A stretch of DNA of 64,000 nucleotides, taken from positions 1-64,000 of the forward strand of contig NZ_JABBCQ020000010.1 of assembly GCF_012844455.2 (NCBI RefSeq). Direction: 5' to 3'. Below the pieces are notes generated by a model. The model was not told the DNA's origin. It did no database searches and saw nothing but the letters and a program-made list of their open reading frames with translations. Made by a program: the position numbers and the translations under genes. Source of the stretch: Comamonas suwonensis. Lineage in GTDB: Bacteria > Pseudomonadota > Gammaproteobacteria > Burkholderiales > Burkholderiaceae_C. This document shows positions 16,076 to 25,808 of this stretch, piece by piece; the stretch's first letter is position 1, and every line of letters begins with the position of its first letter.

Positions 16076-18220
16076 ATGAACTACCTCAAAATTGGTACTC
16101 GCTTGGGATTGGCATTTGGCCTCCTTCTTTTGATCACGGCCTTGATTGCCACTTTCGGCGTTTGGCGTCTTTCGACCCTCAAAGAAGCCACCGTGCGCAT
16201 TTCATCCATAGAAATTGAGCGCAATGAGTTAGCCATGAATTGGAAGGCCGCCATTGATTTGAACTGGGCACGAGCCTCAGCGGCGCTCAAAACATCGGAT
16301 GCTGCGTACATCTCATCATTGGGCGCGGAGATGGCTGCCACCACCAAGGAGGTGACTGAAGGACAAAAGAAGTTGGAAGCGCTGATGGAGGGAGCCAAGA
16401 GCAAGGAGTTGTTGGCCAATGTGGCGGCGGCTCGCAAGACCTACCTCGCTGTACGGGCCAAGTTGCTGGAGCGCAAGAAAGCCGGAGAAGACGTTTTTGC
16501 ACAGGTGGATAGCGAGTTACGCCCGCTGGCGCAGAACTACATTAACGCACTTGAAGCTGTCACTAAATACACCCATGACGAACTGATTGCGCTTGAGAAG
16601 TCTGTTCTGACGGCAGCTGTCACAAGCCAGTGGACGCTGGGCGTCGGTGCAGGAGTGTCCTTGCTGCTGGGGCTGCTGTTTGCCGTGTGGGCCACGCGTT
16701 CCATCACCACCCCGGTGCAGCGCGCGGTAGAGGCCGCAGAGGAAATCAGCCGGGGCAATTTGTCGATCGACATCGACGCCCAGGGTAAGGACGAGCCTGC
16801 CCGCCTGCTGCACGCCCTGGCGGAGATGCAGCAAAGCCTGTCGCGCATCGTGGGCCATGTGCGTGAAGGCTCTGAGAACGTGGAGACGGCCTCGTCAGAA
16901 ATTGCCCAGGGCAACAACGACCTGAGTGCGCGCACAGAGCAACAAGCCAGTGCCTTGCAGCAGACCGCTGCATCCATGGAGCAACTCAATTCCACCGTGC
17001 GCCAGAATCCGGACAACGCCCGCCAAGCCAACCAATTGGCCATGAGCGCCTCTACGGTGGCCGTGCATGGCGGCGAGGTGGTGGGCCAGGTGGTTGAAAC
17101 CATGAAGGGTATCAATGAGAGCTCACGCAAGATCAGCGACATCATAGCGTCATTGATGGCATTGCCTTCCAGACCAACATTCTTGCGCTGAACGCCGCCG
17201 TGGAAGCTGCTCGCGCGGGTGAGCAAGGCCGCGGCTTTGCCGTGGTGGCCAGTGAGGTCCGCAATCTGGCAGGCCGATCAGCCGACGCGGCCAAGGAAAT
17301 CAAGAGTCTCATCACTGCCAGCGTAGAGCGGGTCGAACAAGGCACCGTGCTCGTTGATCAGGCGGGGGGCAACCATGACAGAAGTCGTCACCGCCATCCG
17401 TAGCGTGACCGATATCATGGGCGAGATCAGTGCTGCCAGCAACGAACAAAGCCAGGGCGTGAGCCAAGTGGGCGAAGCTGTGACACAGATGGACCAAGTC
17501 ACTCAGCAGAACGCGGCCTTGGTGGAAGAAATGGCCGCAGCGGCTGGCAGCCTTAACGGCCAAGCGCAAGACTTGGTTAGCACCGTGGCGTTCTTCAAGT
17601 TGTCACCTGCCGATGAGCAACGCGCGCAGGCCCGCCGTGCACAGGCTGCGGCACCACGTGCGCACTTTGCGCCGACCCGCGTGGCTGCACCAGCAACTAA
17701 GGCCTTTGGTCGCATTGCAGATGATAGCGGGCACGGCGGCACCTCTTTGGGCGTGAATCTGGACAACGCCATTCAGTCCCATGCCAACTGGCGTGCCAGG
17801 TTGCGTACCGCTGTTGCTAAGAGAGAAACTCTTGATGCTGACACTCTTTTTAAAGACGATTGCTGTGATCTTGGCGAGTGGCTGTATGGCGCCGGTGGAT
17901 CGAAATACAGCGGCAAGCCATCCTTTGTGAATCTGCTGGAATCGCATCGTCAATTTCACCAAGAAGCAGGTAAGGTGGCGCACCTGATCAACCAGGGTGC
18001 TTACGAAGAAGCCGAAAAACAGTTGGAGAACAACACGGGCTTCTCCAAAGCGTCCCAAAAATTGGGTACGGCCGTAATTCAGTTGGCCAAGGAGCTGAAG
18101 GTCAAGATGGCGGCTGCGTCCGCTCCCAAGGCGGCTGCGCCCGTGCGCCAAGCGCCGTTCAACAGTGCGGCCAAGCCTAAGGCGGCCGGAGGCGCAGATG
18201 GGGACTGGGAATCTTTTTAA
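16076..18220 (+). pseudogene. Methyl-accepting chemotaxis protein with CZB domain, two compensating frameshifts
   Basis: Membrane helix at residues 10-30, a four-helix-bundle periplasmic sensor, second helix about 185-207, HAMP, the MCP signalling hairpin, then a CZB domain (HANWRARL, CCDLGEWLYG, SHRQFHQEAGKV) that binds zinc. It ends DWESF, the tether-pentapeptide pattern for CheR/CheB. At 17141-17150 one base is missing (ATCATAGCG where ATCATCAGCG is expected). At 17364-17369 a run of six G has one too many. Between them a third frame reads [23 protein letters not shown], so the gene is otherwise intact. Recent decay or sequencing error; if corrected, 714 residues. Confidence 0.9.
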
Positions 18221-18221
18221 T

Positions 18222-18259
18222 GGGGTCGTCTCAGAAAACGGAAAATAAAGCACGCTAAG
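18222..18259 (+). repeat. Left 38-bp inverted repeat of Tn21-like element
   Basis: GGGGTCGTCTCAGAAAACGG then AAAATAAAGCACGCTAAG, the classical Tn21/Tn501 terminus. The tnpA stop codon lies inside it, as in Tn21 relatives. It begins one base after the mcp stop codon. Confidence 0.97.
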
Positions 18260-21224
18260 CCGGTGGCAGCGGTCGCAATGGCCTGAACTTCCCCGCACCG
18301 ACCTTGGCACTGCTGCGCCATAGGTAATCGCCGGTCAGGTTGATATGCTCCCACCCCAGCGGTGACAGATATTGCAGCAACGTGTCGTCCAGCGCCTTGC
18401 CGTGGGCACGCAAAGCACTGGTGGCACGCTCCAGATAGACCGTGTTCCACAACACGATGGCCGCCGTCACCAGATTGAGGCCGCTGGCCCGGTAGCGCTG
18501 CTGCTCAAAACTGCGGTCGCGGATTTCACCCAATCGGTAGAAAAAGACGGCCCTGGCCAGCGCGTTGCGCGCCTCGCCCTTATTCAGCCCCGCATGGACG
18601 CGGCGGCGCAGCTCCACGCTTTGCAGCCAATCCAGAATGAACAGCGTGCGCTCGATGCGCCCCAGCTCGCGCAGGGCGACGGCCAAGCCGTTTTGGCGCG
18701 GATAGCTGCCGAGCTTGCGCAGCATCAGCGAGGCCGTCACCGTGCCCTGCTTGATCGAAGTGGCCAGCCGTAGGATTTCATCCCAATGAGCGCGAATAGC
18801 CTTGATGTTCAGCCTGTCGCTGCTAATCATCGGCTTGAGTGCATCGTAGGCAGTATCGCCCTTGCGAATGAACAGCTTGGTGTCGCCCAGGTCGCGGATG
18901 CGCGGCGCGAACCGGAATCCCAGAAAGTGCATCAGGCCGAACACATGATCGGTGAAGCCCGCTGTGTCGGTGTAGTGTTCCTCGATACGCAAGTCAGACT
19001 CGTGGTACAGCAGGCCATCGAGCACATAGGTCGAGTCGCGCAAGCCGACGTTGACCACCTTGGCGCTGAAAGGCGCGTATTGGTCGGATATGTGAGTGTA
19101 GAAAGTCCGTCCTGGGCTGCTGCCATATTTCGGGTTGATGTGTCCCGTGCTCTCGGCCTTGCGACCAGTTCTGAAATTCTGGCCATCTGACGATGATGTG
19201 GTGCCATCGCCCCAGTTTTCGGCGAAAGGTTGTCGAAACTGCGCATTCACCAGCTCGGCCAGTGCCGTCGAATACGTTTCATCCCGGATGTGCCAAGCTT
19301 GCAGCCACGACAGTTTGGCGTAGGTCGTGCCAGGGCAGGACTCAGCCATTTTGGTGAGTCCAAGATTGATGCCATCAGCCAGGATAGTCGTCAGCAGCAA
19401 GGTTTTGTCCTTGGCCGTGTCGCCGGTCTTCAGGTGCGTGAAATGCCGGGTGAAGCCTGTCCACTCATCAACTTCCATCAGCAGTTCGGTAATTTTTACG
19501 TGTGGCAGCAGCATCGCCGACTGGTCGATTATGGCTTGTGCAGTCTCCGGCACTGCCGCGTCCAGCGGCGTGATCTTCAGGCCGGACTCGGTAATGATGG
19601 CATCCGGCAGATCATTGGCCGCAGCCATGCGGTTGACGGTGGCAAGCTGCAGTTCCAGCAATGCCAGTCGGCCGTGCAAATACTGATCGCAATCGGTGGC
19701 CACTGCTAGCGGCAATTCGTTGCCCAGCTTCAAGGTGGTGAATTTCTCGACCGGTACTAGGTACTCATCGAAGTCCTTGAACTGCCGCGAACCCTGCACC
19801 CAGACATCTCCTGAGCGCAGCGCGTTCTTCAGCTCCGACAGGGCGCACAGCTCGTAGTAACGCCGGTCAATGCCATCGTCCGTGAGCACCAATTTGGCCC
19901 AGCGCGGTTTGATGAATACGGTCGGCGCGTCGCCGGGCACCTTGCGGGCGTTGTCGCTATTCATATCGCGAAGCACCTCGATGGCATCGAGTACGCCCTT
20001 GGCGGCTGGCGCCGCCCGAAGCTTGAGTACGTCCAGGAACTGCGGCGCGTAACGGCGCAACGTAGCGTAGCTTTCACCGATGCGATGCAGAAAGTCGAAA
20101 CTCTCCGGTTGCGCGAGCTTTTGCGCCTCCGTGACGCTGGCTGCGAAGGTATCCCACGGCATTACTGCCTCGATGGCGGCGAACGGATCGCCGCCGCTCT
20201 GTTTGGCTTCCAGCAAGGCTTGGCCGATGCGGCCATACATCCGCACCTTGTCATTGATCGCCTTACCGGAAGCCTGAAACTGCTACTGATGCTTGTTTTT
20301 GGCGGCGTTAAATAGTTTGCCAATGATGCGGTCGTGCAGGTCGATGATTTCGTCGGTGACGGTAGCTATGCCTTCAATGGCCAGCGAAACCAGAGTGGCA
20401 TAGCGTCGTTGCACCTCGAATTTGGCCAAGTCGGCGGGTGTCATCTGTCCGCCCTCTCGGGCGATCTTGAGCAGGCGGTTCTGGTGAACTTGTCGCTCGA
20501 TGCCTGCGGGAAGGTCAAGCGCCTGCCAAGCCTTGAGGCGCTCGATATGTTCAAGCATATGCCGAGAGTTCGGCTTGATGGGCGACTGGCGCAGCCATGC
20601 CAGCCACGTCAATTTGCTGCCGTCCTTGCGCTTGAGAAGTTCATCTAGGCGCTGACGGTGGTGCGACAACAAAGAATCGGTCAACGCCGCGTAAATTCGC
20701 CGGTTGGCACGGGTGATGGCCTCGGCGCTCGCGCGCTCGATGGCATTCATGGCGGGCAGGATGATGCTATGCCGCCGCAGGTTTACGACAAGGGCGCTGG
20801 CCAGCACAATGCCTTTGTCGGTCTGCAAGGCCAGTTCGGTCAATGTATGGACGGCTTGCCGGTAGTGGCTCATGGTGAAGGGCTTGAATCCGAACACCGT
20901 TTGCAACTCAACCAAGTGCTCCCGCCGTGTCTGCTCGCGCTGACCATACTCGTTCCAGCTTTCCACTGGCACCTTGAGTTGTGCGGCCACCATGCGCAAC
21001 AAGGGCTGAAACGGAAGCTCATCGATGCCCAAAAAGATGCCGGGAAATCGTAAGTAGCAAAGTTGCACAGCGAAGCCCAATCGATTTGCGGGGCCACGGT
21101 GCTGGCGGATGATCGACAGATCAGTCTCGTTGAACGTGTACTGCCGGATCAGTTCGTCTTTGGCATCTGGCAGTGCCAGTAGGCTTTCGCGTTCGGTGGC
21201 GGACAGGATTGAGCGGCGCGGCAT
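18255..21224 (-). pseudogene. tnpA: Tn21-like transposase interrupted by an amber codon
   Basis: 989 codons (Tn21/Tn1721 TnpA about 988), continuous in one frame except for a TAG at codon 314 (20283-20285) between KNKHQ and [15 protein letters not shown] (Gln) is the likely ancestor, a single C-to-T change. The N-terminal part starts [20 protein letters not shown]. The DDE triad in the C-terminal part is kept: [33 protein letters not shown]. Unless the amber is suppressed, the transposase is truncated and the element depends on a helper. Confidence 0.93.
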
Positions 21225-21226
21225 GG

Positions 21227-21784
21227 TCAGTCCTCCCGCAGGTACTGGTACAGGGTTTCGCGGCTGATGCCGAAGTCACGGGCCACCAAGGTTTTTTGAT
21301 CGCCAGCCGCGACTCGCCGTTTCAACTCGGTAATCTGTTCGCTGTTTAGCGATTTCTTTCGTCCCCGGTAGGCGCCACGCTGTTTGGCAAGCGCGATCCC
21401 CTCGCGCTGGCGTTCGCGGATCAGTGCGCGCTCGAACTCCGCAAAAGCCCCCATGACCGACAGCATCAGGTTGGCCATCGGTGAGTCATCGCCGGTGAAC
21501 GCCAGCCCTTCTTTAACAAACTCCATGCGCACGCCTCGTTGTGTCAGCCCCTGAACGATGCGGCGCAGGTCATCAAGGTTGCGTGCCAGCCTGTCCATGC
21601 TGTGCACCACCACGGTATCACCCTCGCGGACGAAGGCCAGCAGCCTTTCAAGTTCGGGACGTTGCGTGTCCTTGCCGGAAGCCTTATCGGTGAAGACCTT
21701 ACCGACATCGATTTGCTCCAGTTGCCGATCAGGGTTCTGGTCGAAGCTGCTGACGCGGACATAGCCAATGCGTTGACCTTGCAA
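21227..21784 (-). CDS. tnpR: Tn21-family serine resolvase
   Basis: 185 residues from a TTG at 21784, preceded by GGAGG 4 nt upstream; homologues start at the same residue with ATG. The catalytic Ser is Ser12 in [10 protein letters not shown], followed by [37 protein letters not shown] and the C-terminal HTH ([17 protein letters not shown]). It resolves cointegrates at res, located upstream at 21785-21922. It ends 2 bp before tnpA and shares its direction. Confidence 0.95.
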   Translation of the reverse strand: MQGQRIGYVRVSSFDQNPDRQLEQIDVGKVFTDKASGKDTQRPELERLLAFVREGDTVVVHSMDRLARNLDDLRRIVQGLTQRGVRMEFVKEGLAFTGDDSPMANLMLSVMGAFAEFERALIRERQREGIALAKQRGAYRGRKKSLNSEQITELKRRVAAGDQKTLVARDFGISRETLYQYLRED

Positions 21785-21922
21785 GATGCCTCCAAAGGTG
21801 AAAGTGTCAGGATGAAATCTATTACCCTTGGCAGCTTGTGTCAATAAATGCAAACTGTAATTCTATTCTGACGTAGTTTGCGCCCAGCATCTGACATCAG
21901 GTTAGGGTATAGCCTTAACTGA
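21785..21922. promoter_or_regulatory. res site of the Tn21-like element
   Basis: Region between tnpR and the cargo. An imperfect dyad at 21897-21922 (TCAGGTTAGGGTA / TAGCCTTAACTGA), centred on TA, resembles subsite I, where the crossover occurs. Subsites II/III and the tnpR promoter should lie in 21785-21890. The stop codon of the outer-membrane-factor gene (21915-21917) is inside subsite I, so the cargo abuts the recombination site. Confidence 0.7.
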
Positions 21923-23402
21923 CACCACCTCCCAGGGCCTGATATAAAGCAACACTATCGACTAGGCGTTGTGCCTGGGCCGAAACCATATTGATCCGGA
22001 TTGACTGTGCCTGTTGCTGCGCGATGAGCAGTTGCAGGTAGCTGGCCGCGCCCAGCCGGTATTGCCGCTCGACCGACTGCAAGGAGGCCTGTGCAGCCAT
22101 ATCAGCGGCAGCGAGGGCAGTCAAAGTTTGTGCATCGCTTTCCACCGCGCGCAGGGTGTCGGCGACGTTACGCAAAGACTCCAACACGACGCTCTGGTAA
22201 TTGGCTGCGGCGGCATCAAAAGCGGCGAGCGCCGCTCTTTTTTCAGCGGGTAGCCCTGGATTAAAAAGAGGCTGGGTGAGCTGCGCAACCAGGCCCAACA
22301 CTGCCGAGCCACCACCGAACAGGGCACCGGTGGTCAGCGCTTGAGAGCCAAGGTTGGCGCTCAGGTTGATCTGTGGGTAGAGCTTGGCGATAGCCACACC
22401 ATAGTCTGCATTGGCCGCATGCAACAGCGCCTCTGACGCCTGGATATCCGGTCGGCGGCGCACCAGTTCTGAGGGCACGACGAGCGGCATCTCGACGGGC
22501 AGAGTGAAATCGGCCAGAGTGAAGGCTGGGATGCCACCCGTGCCTGGGGCACGACCGGCTAGCACCGCCAGTAGATGTTCGGTTTGTTGCAGTTGTTTAC
22601 GCAGCGCAGGCAGTTCTGCCCGCGTTTGCTCCGCCTGAGCTTGTAGGCTCAACGCTTCATCAGGTGAGGCCTGACCGATACGCACGCGTTCATGGGCTAG
22701 GCGCAGTTGCTCATCCTGCACGCGCAAAATGGCAGTAGTGGCTTCTAGTTGCGCGGCGAGGCGTGCTCGGGTAATGGCAGCGGTTGCCATGTTGCCGGCA
22801 AGGGCCAGGCGCGCAGCATTCAGTTCGAAGCGACGGTAGTCGGCGCGAGCAGCCAAGGCTTCGAGTGCGCGCCGGTTGCCGCCAGCCAGATCGAGGTTGT
22901 AATGCACGCCAACGCTGGCGTTGTAGAGGCTGAATTGACGTGCGTCTCCGCTCAACCCTTGGCTACTGGGACTCATTTGCTGGCGCTGAGATCCCAGTGC
23001 GACATCTACCTGTGGATATTGCGTCGAGCCCGCCTGTGCGGCAAGAAGCTCCTGCGCCTGTCGCAAATTGGCGCTGATGCTCGCCAGCGTCGGGCTGACA
23101 TGGAAAGCTTCGTTGATCAGTCCGTCGAGTGTGGATGAACCCAAGCTTTGCCACCATTGCGTTTCGATCGGAAGCCCTTCGACTAGACGTTGTGTTTCGC
23201 CGAACTGCGTGGGAGCGGACGCGGTTCTATCAGCTACCGGTGTTGCAGTGTAGCGAGCCACATCGGGTGCGGTGGGACGCTGAAAATCAGGGCCGGCGGC
23301 GCAGCCGGCCAGACCGGCGGTGACCAGACCAGCTACTAGGTAAGTTGCCGCAAGCCGTCTTTCGAGGCTGATGGGGCGCTGGCATGTTTTAGCGTGCTCC
23401 AT
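21915..23402 (-). CDS. NodT/OprM-type outer-membrane efflux lipoprotein
   Basis: 495 residues with a lipoprotein signal (GLVTAGLAGC, lipidated Cys34) and GPDFQRP, the usual OprM/NodT start. Two outer-membrane-efflux repeats follow (about residues 95-285 and 310-490), rich in Ala/Leu/Gln coiled coil, including QPLFNPGLPAEKRAALAAFD. It forms the outer-membrane channel of a tripartite pump. The start overlaps the upstream cytochrome c'-like gene by 14 bp, so it belongs to the HlyD/FtsX/ATPase operon. Confidence 0.92.
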   Translation of the reverse strand: MEHAKTCQRPISLERRLAATYLVAGLVTAGLAGCAAGPDFQRPTAPDVARYTATPVADRTASAPTQFGETQRLVEGLPIETQWWQSLGSSTLDGLINEAFHVSPTLASISANLRQAQELLAAQAGSTQYPQVDVALGSQRQQMSPSSQGLSGDARQFSLYNASVGVHYNLDLAGGNRRALEALAARADYRRFELNAARLALAGNMATAAITRARLAAQLEATTAILRVQDEQLRLAHERVRIGQASPDEALSLQAQAEQTRAELPALRKQLQQTEHLLAVLAGRAPGTGGIPAFTLADFTLPVEMPLVVPSELVRRRPDIQASEALLHAANADYGVAIAKLYPQINLSANLGSQALTTGALFGGGSAVLGLVAQLTQPLFNPGLPAEKRAALAAFDAAAANYQSVVLESLRNVADTLRAVESDAQTLTALAAADMAAQASLQSVERQYRLGAASYLQLLIAQQQAQSIRINMVSAQAQRLVDSVALYQALGGGVS

Positions 23403-23862
23403 AAAAATGCTCCACGAAAGGTTTACGGAAAGCTTGGTGGCAGCCCAAGCAGCTGTCCTGCACGTGGGCGAATGATTGGATCACCGCCTTGCCGTCGCTG
23501 CTCGCAGCAGCAAGCTTCATGGCCAGCGCCGCCTCGTGAGTCTGCGCGTCAAAGTTTCTGAACTTGGTCGCATCAGCGCCGAGGTAAGCAAGGATGCGCA
23601 TTTTTTCAGTAAGCGGTGGCTCGGGGTGTGCAGCAACTTTTGGGGCGAGCTGAACGACCTGAACCCATTCCTCCTGCGAAATCGCACCGGTAATAGCCGG
23701 CATGTTGCGCCCGAGTTCCTGCATGATCTTGCGTAGCGCCAGTGGCTCAATCTGGGTAGCGTCACCAGCCCAAGCGGGCAACTGAAAACCCCATAAAAGC
23801 AGGCAGGCCGTAACGGTCAGGGTGATAGTTCCAAATGCGTGGCTGTGTTTGCGGTGGGTCAT
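23389..23862 (-). CDS. Exported cytochrome c'-like haem protein
   Basis: 157 residues from the ATG at 23862. A signal peptide (ACLLLWGFQLPAWA) precedes a four-helix-bundle-like body and a single C-terminal haem motif CLGCH (Cys138, Cys141, His142). This placement near the C-terminus is that of cytochrome c', which binds NO or shuttles electrons in the periplasm. The gene lies between the ABC ATPase and outer-membrane channel genes. A haem protein is not a normal pump component; a link to a redox-active or reactive-nitrogen/sulfur substrate is speculative. Confidence 0.85.
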   Translation of the reverse strand: MTHRKHSHAFGTITLTVTACLLLWGFQLPAWAGDATQIEPLALRKIMQELGRNMPAITGAISQEEWVQVVQLAPKVAAHPEPPLTEKMRILAYLGADATKFRNFDAQTHEAALAMKLAAASSDGKAVIQSFAHVQDSCLGCHQAFRKPFVEHFYGAR

Positions 23863-23890
23863 GAAATTCTCCTGTAATTCAATCGTTCTC

Positions 23891-24601
23891 TCATTCGAAC
23901 TCCCGCCCTTCGCCAGCTTCCTCATGGGTCACACCGTCGCGGATGTGGTAGATGCGCTTGAAAGTGGGGATGATCTTTTCGTCATGGGTGACGACGATGA
24001 TGGCGGTCTCGAACTTCCGAGCCATGTCATTGAGGATGCGGATCACAGCCATGGCGCGCTCGGAATCCAGCGGCGCAGTGGGTTCATCGGCCAGGATCAC
24101 CGGGGGACGATTGACCAATCCGCGCGCGATGGCAACCCGTTGCTGCTCGCCACCGGAGAGTTGCGAGGGCATCGCGCGAGCTCGGTGTTGCACATCAAGC
24201 GCCGTGAGCAATTCCAGTGCCTTCGCGCGCGACTCTCCATTCGCGACGCCTGCAAGCATCGGCAGCAGCGCCACGTTGTCGGTGACATCGAGAAACGGAA
24301 TCAGGTATGGTGCTTGGAAAACGAAACCGATCTTGTCGCGCCGCAAGGCGCGCAAGTCGCGGACTTTCCAGCCATCGTCGTAGATCACTTCATCACCCAG
24401 CGTCATGCGCCCTGCGGTCGGATCAATCACTGCGCCCAGACATTTGAGCAGCGTGCTCTTGCCGGACCCGGAAGGGCCAATCAGGCCAACCACCTCGCCG
24501 GGTGCCACCTGCATGTCCACGCCTTTCAAGGCATCGACCGCGGTATCCCCCTCGCCATAACGTTTTCTCAAACCTTCGATGCGAATGCCTTTGCCACTCA
24601 T
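23891..24601 (-). CDS. MacB/LolD-type ABC transporter ATPase
   Basis: 236 residues from the ATG at 24601, with GGAGG just upstream. Walker A GPSGSGKST (42-50), Q-loop FVFQAPYLIPF, signature LSGGEQQR, Walker B VILADEPTAPLDS, and H-loop VTHDE. It ends with an acidic GEGREFE tail. It energises the FtsX-type permease encoded one base upstream. LolD/MacB ATPases drive mechanotransmission rather than classical transport, consistent with a MacAB-TolC-like pump. Confidence 0.94.
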   Translation of the reverse strand: MSGKGIRIEGLRKRYGEGDTAVDALKGVDMQVAPGEVVGLIGPSGSGKSTLLKCLGAVIDPTAGRMTLGDEVIYDDGWKVRDLRALRRDKIGFVFQAPYLIPFLDVTDNVALLPMLAGVANGESRAKALELLTALDVQHRARAMPSQLSGGEQQRVAIARGLVNRPPVILADEPTAPLDSERAMAVIRILNDMARKFETAIIVVTHDEKIIPTFKRIYHIRDGVTHEEAGEGREFE

Positions 24602-24602
24602 C

Positions 24603-25808
24603 TCAACCTCCAATGGCTTCGGCCGGATCGACCTTGAGTGCCATGCGAATGGCGACGATGCTGGCTAGAACGCAGATCACGAGCACGGCGAAAAAACCGG
24701 CGATGGAGTCGAACGGCATCAACAGTACGTACTTGGGAAACAGGGGCGCTGAGAAAGTGGCTGTGATCTTGCCGACCACGAAACCAATCACGCCCAGGGC
24801 GAGCGCCTGCTGCATGATCATCGCGGCGATGGTTCGGTTGCGTGTGCCGATGAGCTTCAACACCGCGATCTCGCGGATTTTGTCCATCGTCAGCGAATAG
24901 ATGATGAAGGCAACGATGGCCGCGCTAACGATGGCCAGAATCACTAAGAACATGCCGATCTGCTTGGCCGAGGTGGCGATCAACTTGCCGACGAGGATGT
25001 CTTCCATCTGTGCCCGGGTGTAGACCGTCAAACGCTTCCAGCGCCGGATGGATTCGGCAACCTCGTCCGGCGTATGGCCAGGTTTCAGTGTGACCAGTAC
25101 TGCATTGACGAACGCGTTGGTGCTCTGTGAAGCAATCACGGCATCCAGCAAACCTGGAACACCGGGTCGATTGAAAGCCGGGTTGGCTTCGGTGCGACGC
25201 CGGCTTTGCCAAATGGCGTCGTTGTCCTTGAGGAACTGAGCCTCTTGGGCATCCTTGAGCGGAATGAATACCATCGGGTCGCCGCTGGACGACACCATGC
25301 GCCGTGTAAGCCCAACGACGGTGTAATGATTTCGGCGAATGGCAAGACGATCTCCCAGTTTGAAGCCGGTGGCGATGTCGGCCACCGCCTCGTAGTGACT
25401 GCGCGTGATCTGGCGTCCAGCGACGAGATAAGGAGGCCATCCGGGTGTAGCCCCCAACGCGCCGGGCGCGATGCCGACCACCATGGTGCGTACATCACTC
25501 TCGCCCTTGCGTACCTGCATGGTCAGGTAGGTCACGTTCGCTGCCTGGGCGACTCCCGGCATGGCGAGGATGGCGCGATACACGTCATCGTTGAGGCTGG
25601 ACGACTCCGCATAAGGACCCAGAGTGTCCTTTTGCACCACCCAAAGGTCGGCGCCACTGTTGTCGAGCAGCGCCTTGCCGTCGTCCACCATGCCCCGGTA
25701 CACCCCGGCCATGACCAGGGTGACGCCGATCAGCAGACCCAGACCGATGCCAGTGAAGACGAACTTTCCCCAGGCATGGAGAATGTCGCGGCCGGCCAGG
25801 CTGATCAT
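24603..25808 (-). CDS. FtsX/MacB-type ABC permease
   Basis: 401 residues. One N-terminal membrane helix (about 17-38), a large periplasmic MacB_PCD-like domain (about 40-265) and three C-terminal helices (about 280-385) ending KVDPAEAIGG. This DevC/MacB topology has four helices. It pairs with the ATPase downstream and the HlyD adaptor upstream (4-nt overlap). Probably exports a substrate from the periplasm through the outer-membrane channel of the same operon; substrate unknown. Confidence 0.93.
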   Translation of the reverse strand: MISLAGRDILHAWGKFVFTGIGLGLLIGVTLVMAGVYRGMVDDGKALLDNSGADLWVVQKDTLGPYAESSSLNDDVYRAILAMPGVAQAANVTYLTMQVRKGESDVRTMVVGIAPGALGATPGWPPYLVAGRQITRSHYEAVADIATGFKLGDRLAIRRNHYTVVGLTRRMVSSSGDPMVFIPLKDAQEAQFLKDNDAIWQSRRRTEANPAFNRPGVPGLLDAVIASQSTNAFVNAVLVTLKPGHTPDEVAESIRRWKRLTVYTRAQMEDILVGKLIATSAKQIGMFLVILAIVSAAIVAFIIYSLTMDKIREIAVLKLIGTRNRTIAAMIMQQALALGVIGFVVGKITATFSAPLFPKYVLLMPFDSIAGFFAVLVICVLASIVAIRMALKVDPAEAIGG

